Positions 25,200-38,135 of a stretch of 64,000 nt of DNA are shown here, in pieces. The position numbers and the translations under genes are program-made. Source of the stretch: Theocolax elegans (taxonomy: Eukaryota > Arthropoda > Insecta > Hymenoptera > Cerocephalidae); NCBI GenBank assembly GCA_026168455.1, contig CM047428.1, forward strand, positions 85,392,594-85,456,593, in the 5' to 3' direction. The notes beneath the pieces were generated by a model. It made no database searches and was not told the origin of the DNA. It saw nothing but the letters and a program-made list of their open reading frames with translations. The stretch's first letter is position 1. Each line of letters begins with the position of its first letter.

Positions 25200-26565
25200 C
25201 CTATTTAGCTCCAGGGGGGGGGTAAAAGTATGCTAGTGTCTCCTAAAGTTTGGCTAAAATTGTTGTTTTTAATGTTTGCAAGGTTTTATCAGAGTTATAT
25301 CAAAGGAATCTAATATATCTCTGTAGGTGTAAAATAATATGACGATTTCAATAGATAATTGAATATTAACATAAAATGTTTCACTTTATTTAAAAAAAAC
25401 GAGACTACACGTATATAATAATCGCTTTATGGTCATACTTTAATGTTTGCTCCGTAATGTAATATTACTTAATTATATTATATGTTTATTTATGTATTTC
25501 TATTTTACAATTTTATATTATATGCGCATTATGTCACACAAATTTATTTAATTATAATGTAATTTTCTGTTGCCTTAAGGTTACTTGTAATAACTTAGGC
25601 ATAATAAAACTTTTCAATCAATATTTGAGGAAACACGCGTTCTAAAAAACAACCCGGCAGCTGAGATTTTACACAATATAATAATTATAATAGAACGTGT
25701 GTATAGAAACTGCATATTAGAACGGAAAAGAAATGGTATATATGTATATATAGATATAAAAAAATAAATATTACATGAAATATACATCCAAATGAATGGG
25801 CATACATATATGGATTTTTAAGTGATGTATTCTACTTTTTGTAATGTAGTCCAAAAAATGTATATCGAGAATGATTCATTGTTTTAATATTAGAAAAGGA
25901 TGAATAGAAATTGGATATGATGATAAAGCGTTTGATGATATATATAAAGCGAGATATTATATAGAGTATGCTCTACAGAAGTCAGAAATTGTTAGCCATT
26001 TTTTCATTGGTTTCTCGTACGACAACCGTGCGGTAAATATGTTTCTATAAATATATTTTATTAAATATAAATTTTATTATCACCAGTTATATTTTTCAAT
26101 ATATTTATTTATAAGCATTTATTTATACGATAATTTTTGAAGGTGTATTTCGTAAAGAGAAATACGCGTAGAGACATCATTAACGTTTCCGTTATAATAA
26201 TATATCGTTTCCTGATTTAATAAAAATAAAGGTATATACGTATATGAGATTATTATACTACTATTTTAAAAATAAAAAAAGTTATTAGACCAAGTTCCTT
26301 AAATAGTAATTACCGTATAAATAATAATAATACAAATAGTTAAAAAAAGATGCAGAATTCGTAACGACGATATAATAAACAGTTGGTTGAGCGAACGAAC
26401 AAACGATGCTCCGTCACGGAGTACTCGCGAAAAGCGTTGGATAAGATCGGTTGACGGTTCGAGCGCGAGCTTGAACCAAGTCCGCGCCGCGAGAGAGAGA
26501 GCCAAGTTTATCCTCGCGAGCAATCGCGCGCGCACATGAAGGGACCGGGACCGAATCAAGAGTAA

Positions 26566-26594
26566 GAGGGAGAGAGAGAGAGAGGAAGAGAGTT

Positions 26595-26624
<30 letters not shown>
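26566..26624. repeat. (GA)n microsatellite, interrupted
   Basis: Two GA blocks broken by GGAAGAGAGTT. Confidence 0.9.
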
Positions 26625-26626
<2 letters not shown>

Positions 26627-27891
26627 GTAGTCCATTTTCTTGATAAATTGGAACGGCGCCCATCCGATCATTATCGCACAGCGAGAGCCTGCATACTAAT
26701 CTGCTTCAGGGCTGACGCAATCAGGCGAGCATGAACCAACGGAGATTTCAGCCTCTTCTCTCTTCTCTCTTGATTCTTGACCAAGGACGATCATTTTATA
26801 TGCTTATATGTATATATATATACTTATACTTATACTTACACTTATACTTAATACGCGCCAAATATTACGAATCGCGGATTCTCGTTGAACTATTCCCGGG
26901 TGAATCATTCTCTTATTCCCTGTGGAATTCACGGTGCGATTCGGCTATTTTTTCTTTCCTTCTTCTCAAACTTCGAGCAAGCGGCGTTGAGAGCGTTGAG
27001 AACGTTGAGAAAAGGGAGTACGATGATCATACATATACATATCAATACCCACTGAGAAGGAAACTAAAATTTCTTTCATCGAGAAAAGGTACATGTTTCC
27101 CAGTAATCAATATCTCTTAACTATTATTAATATACACTTCAATTTCTTCTATATATTTTATATCTGAACAAATCCACGCACACACACGCAGATATATAGG
27201 TATATAATAGTGACATTCGCAAACGCGTACACTTCTCCCGTTCTGAGTGCATTCAATTTGTATGTCTTCAATACGTATAAAATTTGAAAGTAAGTAAAAT
27301 AGTCAACTTTGATTACTCTAAAGAAAAGATACAATATCAACTTATAGTTTCCATAACGATTATCTCTGCTTCTCTTTCTCCGCATCACGATATATAGCGC
27401 GTCGTATATATAAACCGCGCGCGTGCGTCTATATATCTATATAGAGTACACAAAACAAGTTTCTTTTTTTGGAACTGTCATCTGCGAGAAACCAGGAAAC
27501 CATAGAGGATCATCGGTTACCAAAACACAGGTGCGCCTGCTACGTGCATATATAGGTATATAGGTATTCACATATACGAGTATATACCCGTGTACACATC
27601 TATATACCTGGGACGCGGGAGTGCGACCGATCACTATTATGCGGGAAAAGGCGAGTTTAACACGAAGCGTCGAACCGTTTAAACGTGCAGTATGTACACA
27701 TGTACGTGCGTATTATATAATCAACACGCATATCCGTAGGTGTAGAAAAGACAAATCGTTCGGTTGTCAACTTTATCAGGACAACACGCGTTCGAGGAAC
27801 CTTTCGATATTTTCATAACTCGCGTATATTTATTTACCCGCGCGCCTACACACTCCCCCCCCCCCCCGCGCTCCCTCCCTCTTATCACTCA

Positions 27892-27893
<2 letters not shown>

Positions 27894-27936
<43 letters not shown>
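27894..27936. repeat. (CT)n microsatellite
   Basis: About 21 uninterrupted CT units. Confidence 0.95.
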
Positions 27937-27940
<4 letters not shown>

Positions 27941-30900
27941 ATAATCATCGGATATGACCGTAAAACATTGACGATTTTTTCAACGCACGCGTTATATACA
28001 TATATACAATGAGGTAATTAAATCGGTCCATCGCGATTCTTCGCTGACAAGAGATTGTTCGCTAATGCGTGTGTATGTATATACCTATATATTTACAGTG
28101 GTCTAACTTTTCACCTAAATAAAGGGTCGAACGCATAAGTACATACTTGAAAATACGCGAGAGGGAATAAAGTCGATAGGATGGGGCCCAGTTGGGCGTG
28201 ATGGAGCGCGCGATATCAAAGACGCTTTGAAGATTTGTAGAAGTGATCGGTAGTAGGGTATCATGTCGCTGATAGGCTGGCCCCGGCAATCGAGTTGCCG
28301 CGCCCGCGGCGTCCAATGTGTCACGCTGCAACGACGCTCCTCTATAGAGCACCCACCACCACCCCACCACCACCGCCGCCGCCACCACCACTACGTTCAC
28401 ACCCCTCTACCGCCCCTACCTTGGTCCGGCAATTTTTTTTCACGGAACAACCGCACGCACAATCAGGAAACCATGACCAGTCTACCTGCTATATACCGCG
28501 TTCCCTCTATCTCTCTCCACCCCCCCCCCTCTCTCTCCCTCTCTCTCTGTGCGTACAACCCGCACCAATCCTCTTCCTCTTCCTCTTTTTTTTCGTTCTC
28601 GCGCTTTTTACATTTCTTCCCTTTATTAGTGTATGGATTGGACTATTTTTTGTTAATACACATAGATTTTTTTTTAATTACATTTGACGTGTGTTTTATA
28701 ATTTTAAATATAGATTTCCATAGTTTAGTTGGAATTAATATTTTTTGAAAATTAAAATAATATTAATAGTTTTTGAATACAGCATTATCGAGGATACTAT
28801 TTATCATAAATTAATCGAACACGGTAATTTATATTTTCTTCAACGCGAAATTGCAAAAGGCGCGATATCGCCGGAGACGCAAGTATAGCGGGCTCGTAAG
28901 CCATTTATATACAGCTACTATAAGTCCCTTCGATTTTTACTTTTATTTTTCCATTATTACATTATTGATAAAAGTAATTAAGTATTATCTTTCCTAGTAG
29001 ACACAGTGCTTACAACCGGACTTTAACAATCGCGATTATACTTGTAGTTTTCAAAAGTAACAACAAATATTATTAATAAATATAAATACTTAAGAATAAG
29101 CTAATGATGGCGTTTATAATGTTATATTAATTCGCATGTTCGCGGTTATCGTTCCATACGTGCATAGTTTATCAAACGAGGAAAGAATGTAATTTCCTTA
29201 TGCCAACGCCGTAAACATATAAGATCCAATATATTTTATATAAAACTTGTCGAGCTCGTAAAGAAATAATATTTATTATTCGTGTCGCGAACTCTACGCG
29301 TACATCTCGAATTGTTATAAAAACTACACAAAGTGATATATAAACGCGTGTGGAACCATTGCAATGATAGGTATAAAGAAGGTACAGAAAGAAAAAGAAA
29401 AACATTGGCTCGACAAAATTTGTATGTGTATGTATATATATGAATAAATAGTGTGGGTGCATTCGGGAGGCGCATGTCCGATTCAAGGTCCGATCACTCG
29501 ACTCGATCGACAGGTCGTCGCATCGTCTATTAGGAAGCTATGAACGAGGAGTAATTTGCTGACGCCGCGTGCAAGGAGCCAATATGCTCGGTGGAGTTAA
29601 CTGTTAAAAGAAAGCGCACTTGGAGAAAGGAAGAGAACGAGAGAGAGAGAGAGATGCGATAAGTATAACAAAGAGATTCATTTTAATTAGTTGGCTATTG
29701 TCGATTTGAATACAAATTTTCATACTGATTTTTCAGATCGGACCGTACGGAGTTCAATATTGAAACGTTGATGGTGTAAATTATATTTAATACCATAAGT
29801 ATGAGCATTTGGATGATTATGTGCAATACTTGCAGCTTATTTAACTATTTTCACTTGGAAAATTTTAATTCTTTTTAATTTTTAGTATTTTAGACAACTT
29901 ACAAGTTTAGAGGTTTAAACGGTACAGACCATCAATCGAAGAGGTCATTCGAAACATTCCTCGTACAGGATATAGAATAAACGTTTGATCATTTGCGCGC
30001 AGATATATTCCTTTTCAAGAGGATTTCGTAGATATGTTCATTTTTCTTAATTTTTAATAAATAAAACGATAAAAAATCCGTTAAAACGGTAAAAAAATTT
30101 TTCCGGGCCCGAAATTCTTTACGTGAAGAATTGTATATTGAATTTCGACCTAACAAGATAGGAGCATATAGTCATTTTTTCCACTATAAATTAATTGTTA
30201 GTTTTATTAACGCTTTAGATTGTATTGACAATTTAATTTTTTATGTTAAAATGATCAACCGTTTAAATTATTGATTTTATGTAGTACCTTTAATTATAGT
30301 TTAAAGTTGAAACATATACTACACAATTTTCTCTGAGCAAAAGGCACCAGTATTCTTCCATACTTATATACTTTCGTTAAAACTTTATATTTTTTATTAT
30401 TATCAGTAACCGTAAAATTTGTAATCGCATTCTTCTTGCAATTGACAAATATATAGTGTATATATGTAATTAATTAAAAATCAGAAATCATAGCAAAGAT
30501 TTTGAACTTTGTATACATATTTTTATTTTAATAATGGTATAATATAAATAATATCACACGCACGAACTCGTATATATAAAAACAAAGTGTTTCAATAATT
30601 TTTTTAGCTTCTTCAATTAATAATAGGATGTATATTAACTTATAATTATTTGTATATTAAAAATTGATAATTCCAACTTTTCGACATTATTATGATAACA
30701 GAGCATTGTGTTTCTCTATATAATTAATTTTCATAATCGATGACAACTAAGTGTACACACTGAAAATTTAAGTGCATTGTAGTTAATCGAACCAAATTTT
30801 TAATATTAACGATACGTTATGTGTAATACTATATAACACTTAAAATGTTGTACTTGTTGATTACAACGCTGGACAAGCAGTTAAAACTAACGCCACGTTT

Positions 30901-31541
30901 TATTATAATGAATTAAATTAAAGAGTATGTATAAATTGAACGACAGTTTGTTCAGCAAATAAAAAACGATAAGGAATAAACGCAAAAGCTTTGGATGATT
31001 GGCCTATATAGAACCATGAACACACGACCGTATAATATGTATCGTTCCGTCGTCCGCGCGGAGAAAAGAAAAAGGCTATAATGTATACATATATAGGTAT
31101 ATGGTGGAAGGGCAACGCGTAGACATCTTGTTCTGAATTCTCTTTGAAACCCACCACACACACAGGGACGCGTTGTCGAGGGAGAGCAGTGTGTGCAGCG
31201 GAAGCGAGAGAAAGAGAGAAAGAGAGAAAGAGAGAAGGAAAGAGAGTGGAGAGTAGAGCGCGAGCGTCTTGAGACGCACCAAGAAAGCTGAGGACAATAG
31301 AGTAACTCCTCCGCGTCACAGGGTAATATGAGCTCCAAGGAAATTTGCGTTATAGCCGTCGGCGATCGCCCAAAAACGCATATACGAGCCCGAGAGAACA
31401 AAAGAATCTTGGGGTACTGTAACAGGACAGCAGCAAATACGACCAACTCGGATATCTCGGGAACTCGGGACTCGGACCTGTACCAACTACCAACCCACCT
31501 TCACGGTTATTACGGTTATTTACTTTTTTTCAATCCTCACC

Positions 31542-31577
31542 CGACTGCCGACTGCCGACTGCCGACTGCCGACTGCC
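31542..31577. repeat. Heptamer tandem repeat (GACTGCC)5
   Basis: Five head-to-tail copies of GACTGCC, without error, in a GC-rich island. Confidence 0.92.
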
Positions 31578-34500
31578 GCACCTCTCCTCTCTTTTCCTTT
31601 AACCTTGAGTTATACCTATACTTGTGAGTTATGGTCGGTAACCCGCCTGCGCGTTTTACGATAGCTTTGGGTAAACTTAGTCATTTTTCTAAAATGTTCT
31701 AATCGCGGCGGACTAGATTCCTCTTTTCGGTTGTCGATCGATCATCGTTTACTACAGTATTACTTGCGCCTCTCCTTGCGACACGTTCCGGAAATTTAAC
31801 GAAAAATATGTAACTATACAATTTTGGTTATATTTCCGAAATTCGTAGGTCGAAATGCAACATTGTTGTACGATGCGTTCTGCGGGTCGTCGTGCACAAT
31901 ATATTTGTCGACGCGATCGCGGTTTCAACGTAGCTTGCGACGTGTGGTTAGAAAATCGACAATATCGAGCTTAGACTTATATATATTTAATTGTAATAAA
32001 CGCGAAGGGAAAGGAGTCGAAAATATGAATATGCGAAAGTGGTACGTCGCGCGTCCAAATACATACATATTATATACAAATTGTTACGCATGAGCAGTCT
32101 CGCATAAAAGAAATACAGTGACACATATCAGGATGTCATGAGGTCTCGGAAGATCTCTCCCTCGATTCCGAAATGTCTTCTTCTTCCTCTTCCTCCTCCT
32201 CCTCTTCTTCTTTCGTTAGCCCTCCCCCCTCCTCTCTCTCTCTCTCTCTCTCTCGCTCTCTCTCCCTCTTGCTCGTTCACGAGAGACGCGTACACGATAT
32301 ACATGTAACATATACGCTACAGACAATCGGAGAAAGGTGCATAGAAACCGGCTTAAAAGGTACAATTTGAAAAGGTCGAACGTACAATCAACGAATCGTC
32401 AAATTGAAATTTGTCGAGAAAGGGTTGTGGGCGGCGACAGAACAGTCATAGAAACTTTATCCGGGTAACAGAAACTTCAGGAGCTCAATCGGCATTTCTC
32501 TCCCCCTGTTATATACGAATGCTTCTCTCTCTCCCTCTCTCCCTCTCTCCCTCTCTATCGCGCTATCTCTCTCTCTCGGCACTTCCTCCGAGTGTGCTCT
32601 GACCACAACAGAGAGAGAAAGACCGCTCGTATTTAATTTCCCCCCACCATCTCCTGTCTCTCTCTTTCTCTCTTTTCGAGGGTGGATGCATTTTTCACTC
32701 GTCGCTCGCTTTGTCCCTGGCGTCTACTATAAAACGATAGAAGGAGATAAAGTTGCAAGAGTGCCTTGCGATCTGAGATTATATATATAGAATAAAAATA
32801 AGATTGTTCAAGCAAACAATTTTTTTTGTCGATCGCCATCGATACCTATGATTTTTTTATTTATCAGAACTGAATTAAATGTTAACTATAGATAAAAAAT
32901 GTTAAAATACGAAAAAATTGAATTTAAACTTTTACATTGAGTTATAGAATCAATAGGTATATCTATAGATCTAATGTTATTTTTCTTTCATACTATTTAA
33001 ATCCAAACTAATGAAAAAGTAATACGCATATTTCCCGCGCGCATATATCAATGTTTGGATTTTTGTTTGTTTAATTAAAATGTATTGAAGTGTTCGAAAA
33101 TCGGAGGAGGTAGTAAGGTCAATTGCATTAATTTGAATTAAGACAGATGAAAAATCGATGTATAACAAATCGGTAATTACAGTTTGTAAGAATTTTAACA
33201 CGTATATGGTGCTCTCCATAATAAGCTTCAAGTCCCGAATCGTCGCCAGCTATTGTATAAATATTTTTGAAAAAAATTTTAACATGAAAAGTAAATTACG
33301 TTTACGACGTAGAAATATTGATTACGTTTTTCATTGTTTGTTTTTGTCAGCAGATAAGACATTTGTACTTAACTAAAAATTATTATAACCAACGACATAA
33401 ACTTATATTTTGCTCGTTTTCTTTATCTGAATTTATATAAAAATTACGATAAAAACGTAAATATTTTAAAAGTAATACTTAGATAATAATTTTTATTAAA
33501 ATTATTTTGGTTACTAATTAGTTGATGCTTATCAATCGTCAAACAAATTGTTTAAATTCCTTGGTTTATAACGCGAACCTAAAATTTGGTACATTGCTGA
33601 ACAAATTATAATTTTCAATAACATGTTATTAATAAATTAACAAATGCTGTAGAGTATTGAATGCCAAACGATTGTAAATACATGTGTTTATGGTACACTT
33701 CTGTTTACTAAAATTGCAAATTAACTAATTTTTTTCCTACATTCAGAAAAATAAATTAATTTATAATATGCGGATACGTAAAACGACAAAAAGAATTGAC
33801 ATAGTTACCGCGGACTAAAGACTTTCATTTAATATACACACTTAACGACTTTAACTGATTTTTCAAACTTATCTTTCAATTTGAATATTTTTTTGTAATG
33901 CAAGAGTTGAGACTGATTTTATAATTTATAATATGCAGAATTGCACGTGCGCTAACAAAACTCTAGAAAAAATTAAATTTAAAAGCTATACATTTGAAAA
34001 ATTAAATAGAGAAATCTGTAATATGTACGGACTTCCCTCAAGATTGAAATATTATTAAAATTAGATCTCTTTTGATAAATAATTTGAATATCTCGGTATA
34101 ATCTTGTCAGAAAATGTAACATTAATTCCTTTCGGATTCCTTCTGTCTTGTTTGATAAAATGATAAACAAATCCAAGTCGAAGGTTAAGAGGATGTCGTA
34201 ATCTATACAAAACTAGACGTTTACCGACACTATCGTACTTTTCGTTATTTAATATATATGAAATGTGCGATGACAGCAATAATTATGTAAAAATAAAAAA
34301 AAATTTTTAATAACGTAAAATGCATTATAGAAATCTGTAATTAACTACTGCATCCCCTTAAGCAAGATCAAACGCTGTCTCGAGCAATTCGAAGCTGAAT
34401 TAAATATTAGCTACGATAGGATATTCTAATATCCATTGCTAACATAGATTGAAATGTTATTAAAAATATTGACACGACTAATTTGTATATAAGATGATTT

Positions 34501-35916
34501 TCGTTGAAAAGTTAAATCGTGTACCGTAGCAACGGTATCCTATATAGTAAAAACAATAACTTTATTCTCTGTAAATTAAAAAGTATTTACTGATCAAATA
34601 ATTACACATATACATAAATCAAATCTATCAATTTTGTTCTTTATGCGAATACATGTAAATCTACTCTCTACTCTGGGTGCTTTAACGTAAATATATGTGT
34701 ATGTATATACATAAAGTAATGTACGTTTTTGTTTAAATATTGTCCAACGTATATATAGGTAAGTGTCGCGACTGTACGCACCTATGAATATATAAAGTAC
34801 GTTTGGTAAAATAATAAAAAAGAAGATGAAACGTACGCAGTGTATACTTACACGGGATAGATGTACAGATACATAGAGGCACACACACGTAGAAGCATAA
34901 GCGAGGGAGGATGAAACACCAAAAGAGAGATCGCGTATACGAATGCTACCGGCTACCATCTAGTCGGCTATGCAACCCTAGGATTTTTCACGCGTTTCTT
35001 TTGTTCACGGGATTACCATTATACCCAATTATCATACACGTACACACATAACTCTAACCCCTGCACGCACACGTGTTTCTATATGTACATGTACACACAC
35101 ACACACATATATATACATATACATATACATCCACTCCGAACATTTGGTTAGCCGCTTCGGAATTTCGAAGCTGCAGTAGTCAAGTGTACATATAACACGT
35201 TGATCATTCGAGATAATTTTGTTACCCGAAAACGATTTATATCTTATACGAAATTGTATCGAATAAACGTGGGTGATGGGAACTCGAGCGCAATATATCT
35301 CACTATTGAAATTTACATCAGGTACTTATATAAGAATACGTTAATTATAACTTTGTTATTTCGGAATAATGCCGAGTTGGCTGACGAGTTTCAGCTCGAT
35401 TTACCTTTAAAAATTGCAAGACGCTATCATTCGCGCCTAAATAGTTACATACTTACTTGCGCTCTTATCAATCGTCATAAATTCAATCGAATTTCCAAGG
35501 TATATATATGAATAAAAAACACGACGCAATTACCGCGTCTACAAAGCAGAATGTTCGTTTTGCACGCGAACATCACTTGCACTGCCCGTTGAAAGACAAA
35601 TTGTTTTTTAGTGTTATGCATAGTGCAATCACGATTGTTCGTCGACAGAGAATAAAGAGGTGTTACGGAATGATAAGAAAAAAATTGAGGAAATATTACA
35701 AGGGTGTATATAGAGGCGGGAAATAGGGAGGGTGCGTATATAGGTAGACGCTAGGCGTGCAACGTTCGAAAAGCTCGGCAGACGTTTCCAATCAATCGGT
35801 CCCTTCCGGCGCTACCAGAGCAGCATGAATCACCGGGGAAAATCGAACTTTTCCATCGCTTCCTCCTGTTCGCGATGCCTCGGGAGAGAGGGAGACGGCC
35901 GATTCGATCGGAACGA

Positions 35917-35953
35917 ATGAACGAACGAACGAACGAACGAACGAACGAACGAA
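35917..35953. repeat. (GAAC)n tetranucleotide repeat
   Basis: About nine GAAC/GAAT units. It causes a spurious Arg-Ser-Phe-Val repeat frame on the minus strand. Confidence 0.92.
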
Positions 35954-36340
35954 AAAAAAGCACACCGGCAAAAAAAAGGGAAAAGCAACGAGTGTGTACC
36001 CTCTCTCTGTCTATCTCTGTCTCGGTCTCTCTGGGTGTGGCGTTATAAGGGAAGAAAAAAAGTTGGTGCGTCCGCCCGATCGAGTCGCCGCTCCTGATAC
36101 GTTGCGGTCGATGTAAGGAGACCGAAGGAGCCTCGAGATTCCTTGGAACGAATGGAGGAGCCGAGATGCCGAGATGCAACGTCTCGAAGGTCTCATATGA
36201 GATACCGAGGGGACGGGCGCGTCCGGCGCCGCTCGAATTCTCGCTAAAGGAAAGGGTTAGTCGCTCAAGTGCTTCGAGCCACACATCGATACAGGGACGT
36301 CATAACCCGGCAGAAGGTCGACCCCGCTCCCTCTCTCTCT

Positions 36341-36374
<34 letters not shown>

Positions 36375-37572
36375 CTCGTACCTTCCCTTCGCCGGTCTGT
36401 ACCCCCACTCTCGCGGCCTCTCTTCTCTCGATATTCGTATTCGCGCGGGGTCGTTCACCTTCCCTCGCTCGGTCTTTATCCCCTGCATCTGCTTCTACCT
36501 CCGCCACTGCCTCGGGCCTCCCAGCCTATATAATATATACATATATACAGGAAAGCTGCAGCTTTTATTTCCATTCGATACTCAAATACGTATAATAAGT
36601 ATTCGAATTCGGAGATACTAATAAAATAATGATTAGACGCGCATTTATTTCAATTATGCTTATAAATTACTTCTTACTATTACACTTTTTACGTCTCTAT
36701 GAATTTCATTAAAATTTAGCCTCATCATTTGTTATTCGTTTATAGATAAGCGAGGTTTTTTATATACCAGATCCTATTGTTAATTTAATTGCTATTTATT
36801 ATTATATCTACATATTATTTTTAAATAATTTCTCTATTGTATATAATATCATTGAAATCTTGTATCTAAATTAATTATAATTTTTATTTAAATTTGCAAG
36901 TTTTTAATAAATCAATTAGTTTACAATTTGATTGTAATTAGCTGAGTGTATATAAACATAGGGCGTTATATCAAAATATAAATGAAATAATATTCGGGTT
37001 TGCTGAAGCCGTCATTCGGTAACTGAAATTTCAGTTAAAATCAACGTTAATCGATGACGCAATGGTGTTCACATGAATGAATTTGACTGAATAATACGCA
37101 AGGTGGTACAAATAGCTATACTGATTTCGAAGCGCAGTTATGTATCATTTACTTTATATAAAAACGATACTTTTATTCTACTTTTTATATCTCATGTTAA
37201 TATAATTACATTCGCGAACTGTAATTGTTTATTCTTAATTGCCATCGCTTCCACTCCGTGAACAAGATTTCTATAGTTTAAAAAGACAAAAAATCTGAAA
37301 TATTAAACACACTCCTTGAAAAAAAATGGAATATTAAAAATTAGTACACATCGTTTAGTAATATAGACCCATATAAACTGGCAAAATATACTCGAAAAGG
37401 TATATTGCATTACGTATATTTAAATTTCCTGTACAATTATATTGTACATCTATATGAATGAATTATTTTACTATATTACAGTTTACCAGTCAGTATAATT
37501 TAATTACTATTACTAAACGATACACTAATATTTAATAAAACATTATACTTTCTTCGAGCGTATCGAATTTCT

Positions 37573-38135
37573 CACTCACAAGGAGAACATCATATGTTTG
37601 GGAAACGGATCGTGCCCAGCTTGTGGGATATGTATTCTAATATAAAAATATGAAGAATCCCGCAGAGCCGCAGACCCTAACAATCGTTTTTTTTTTCAAA
37701 AGTTATACGTTATTAAAGCAAAATTTACAAAAAAAAGATGCTTTACTTTAAACGCTTGTAACTTCTAAACTATCGAATATTAATATTCAAACCAAAGTGA
37801 AAAACTGAGATAAAATAAATATAAAAAAAATATGCTCAAATCCGTAAGAATGGAGTAAAGTTACAGTCGAATTGAAAATTTGAAGATATTTAGCTTAAAA
37901 AATCAATAAAAGTTGTAGTGCCTAATTTTTGTTTAAAATTTCTTCTAATTTTCAATTCGGCTTACGTATTTTTTTTAAATTCTATCTATTTTGTCTCGGC
38001 TTTTCATTAACCTTAAATTAAATAAAAATTAAATAGCGTAGAACTAGAGTCTGCGACTCTGGCTTTTTTATTAGAAAACATTCTACAAGCTGAGCACAAT
38101 ACGTTTCCCAAATATATAATATTCTCCTTGTCAGT
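37573..38135. mobile_element. Long foldback element, family A copy 2
   Basis: The ends are CACTCACAAGGAGAACATCA and, complemented from the right, CACTGACAAGGAGAATATTA, both leading to TTTGGGAAACG. The outer sequence also matches copy 1 at 20538-21225: ACAAGGAGA, GGGAAACGGATC, GGATATG and TATAAAAATATGAAGAAT occur in the same order. The inner part has diverged. Non-coding. Confidence 0.75.

Larger units (their letters stand above)
25200..28175. other. Intergenic DNA with GC-rich (GA)n island at 26380-26720
   Basis: A+T-rich to 26350, then a CpG-bearing island with (GA)n at about 26566-26624, then TA/CA-rich sequence and a (CT)n tract at 27894-27936 next to a C-run at 27856-27867. No coding region is supported; the ORFs are Ser/Leu repeats. 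Confidence 0.5.
28176..37572. other. Gene-free stretch with GC-rich islands
   Basis: GC-rich, microsatellite-bearing islands lie at about 28180-28640, 31100-31620, 32150-32720 and 35700-36560, separated by A+T-rich DNA. Their ORFs of 60-177 codons are dominated by Ser/Leu/Arg repeats from (CT)n, (CCA)n and (GAAC)n tracts and occur on both strands. The islands could be promoters or untranslated exons, but nothing in the sequence proves it. Related sequences GAAATCTGTAAT...CCCTCAAG (34011-34042) and GAAATCTGTAAT...CCCCTTAAG (34330-34362) look like ends of piggyBac-like elements. Confidence 0.45.

Noticed and set aside
27856..28640. Pro/His- and Ser/Leu-rich frames around C-runs and (CCA)n
   Set aside because: Pure repeat translation, overlapping in three frames.
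35751..36284. 177-codon minus-strand frame
   Set aside because: Contains the translated (GAAC)n repeat and no domain; it lies in a GC-rich island where stops are rare by chance.
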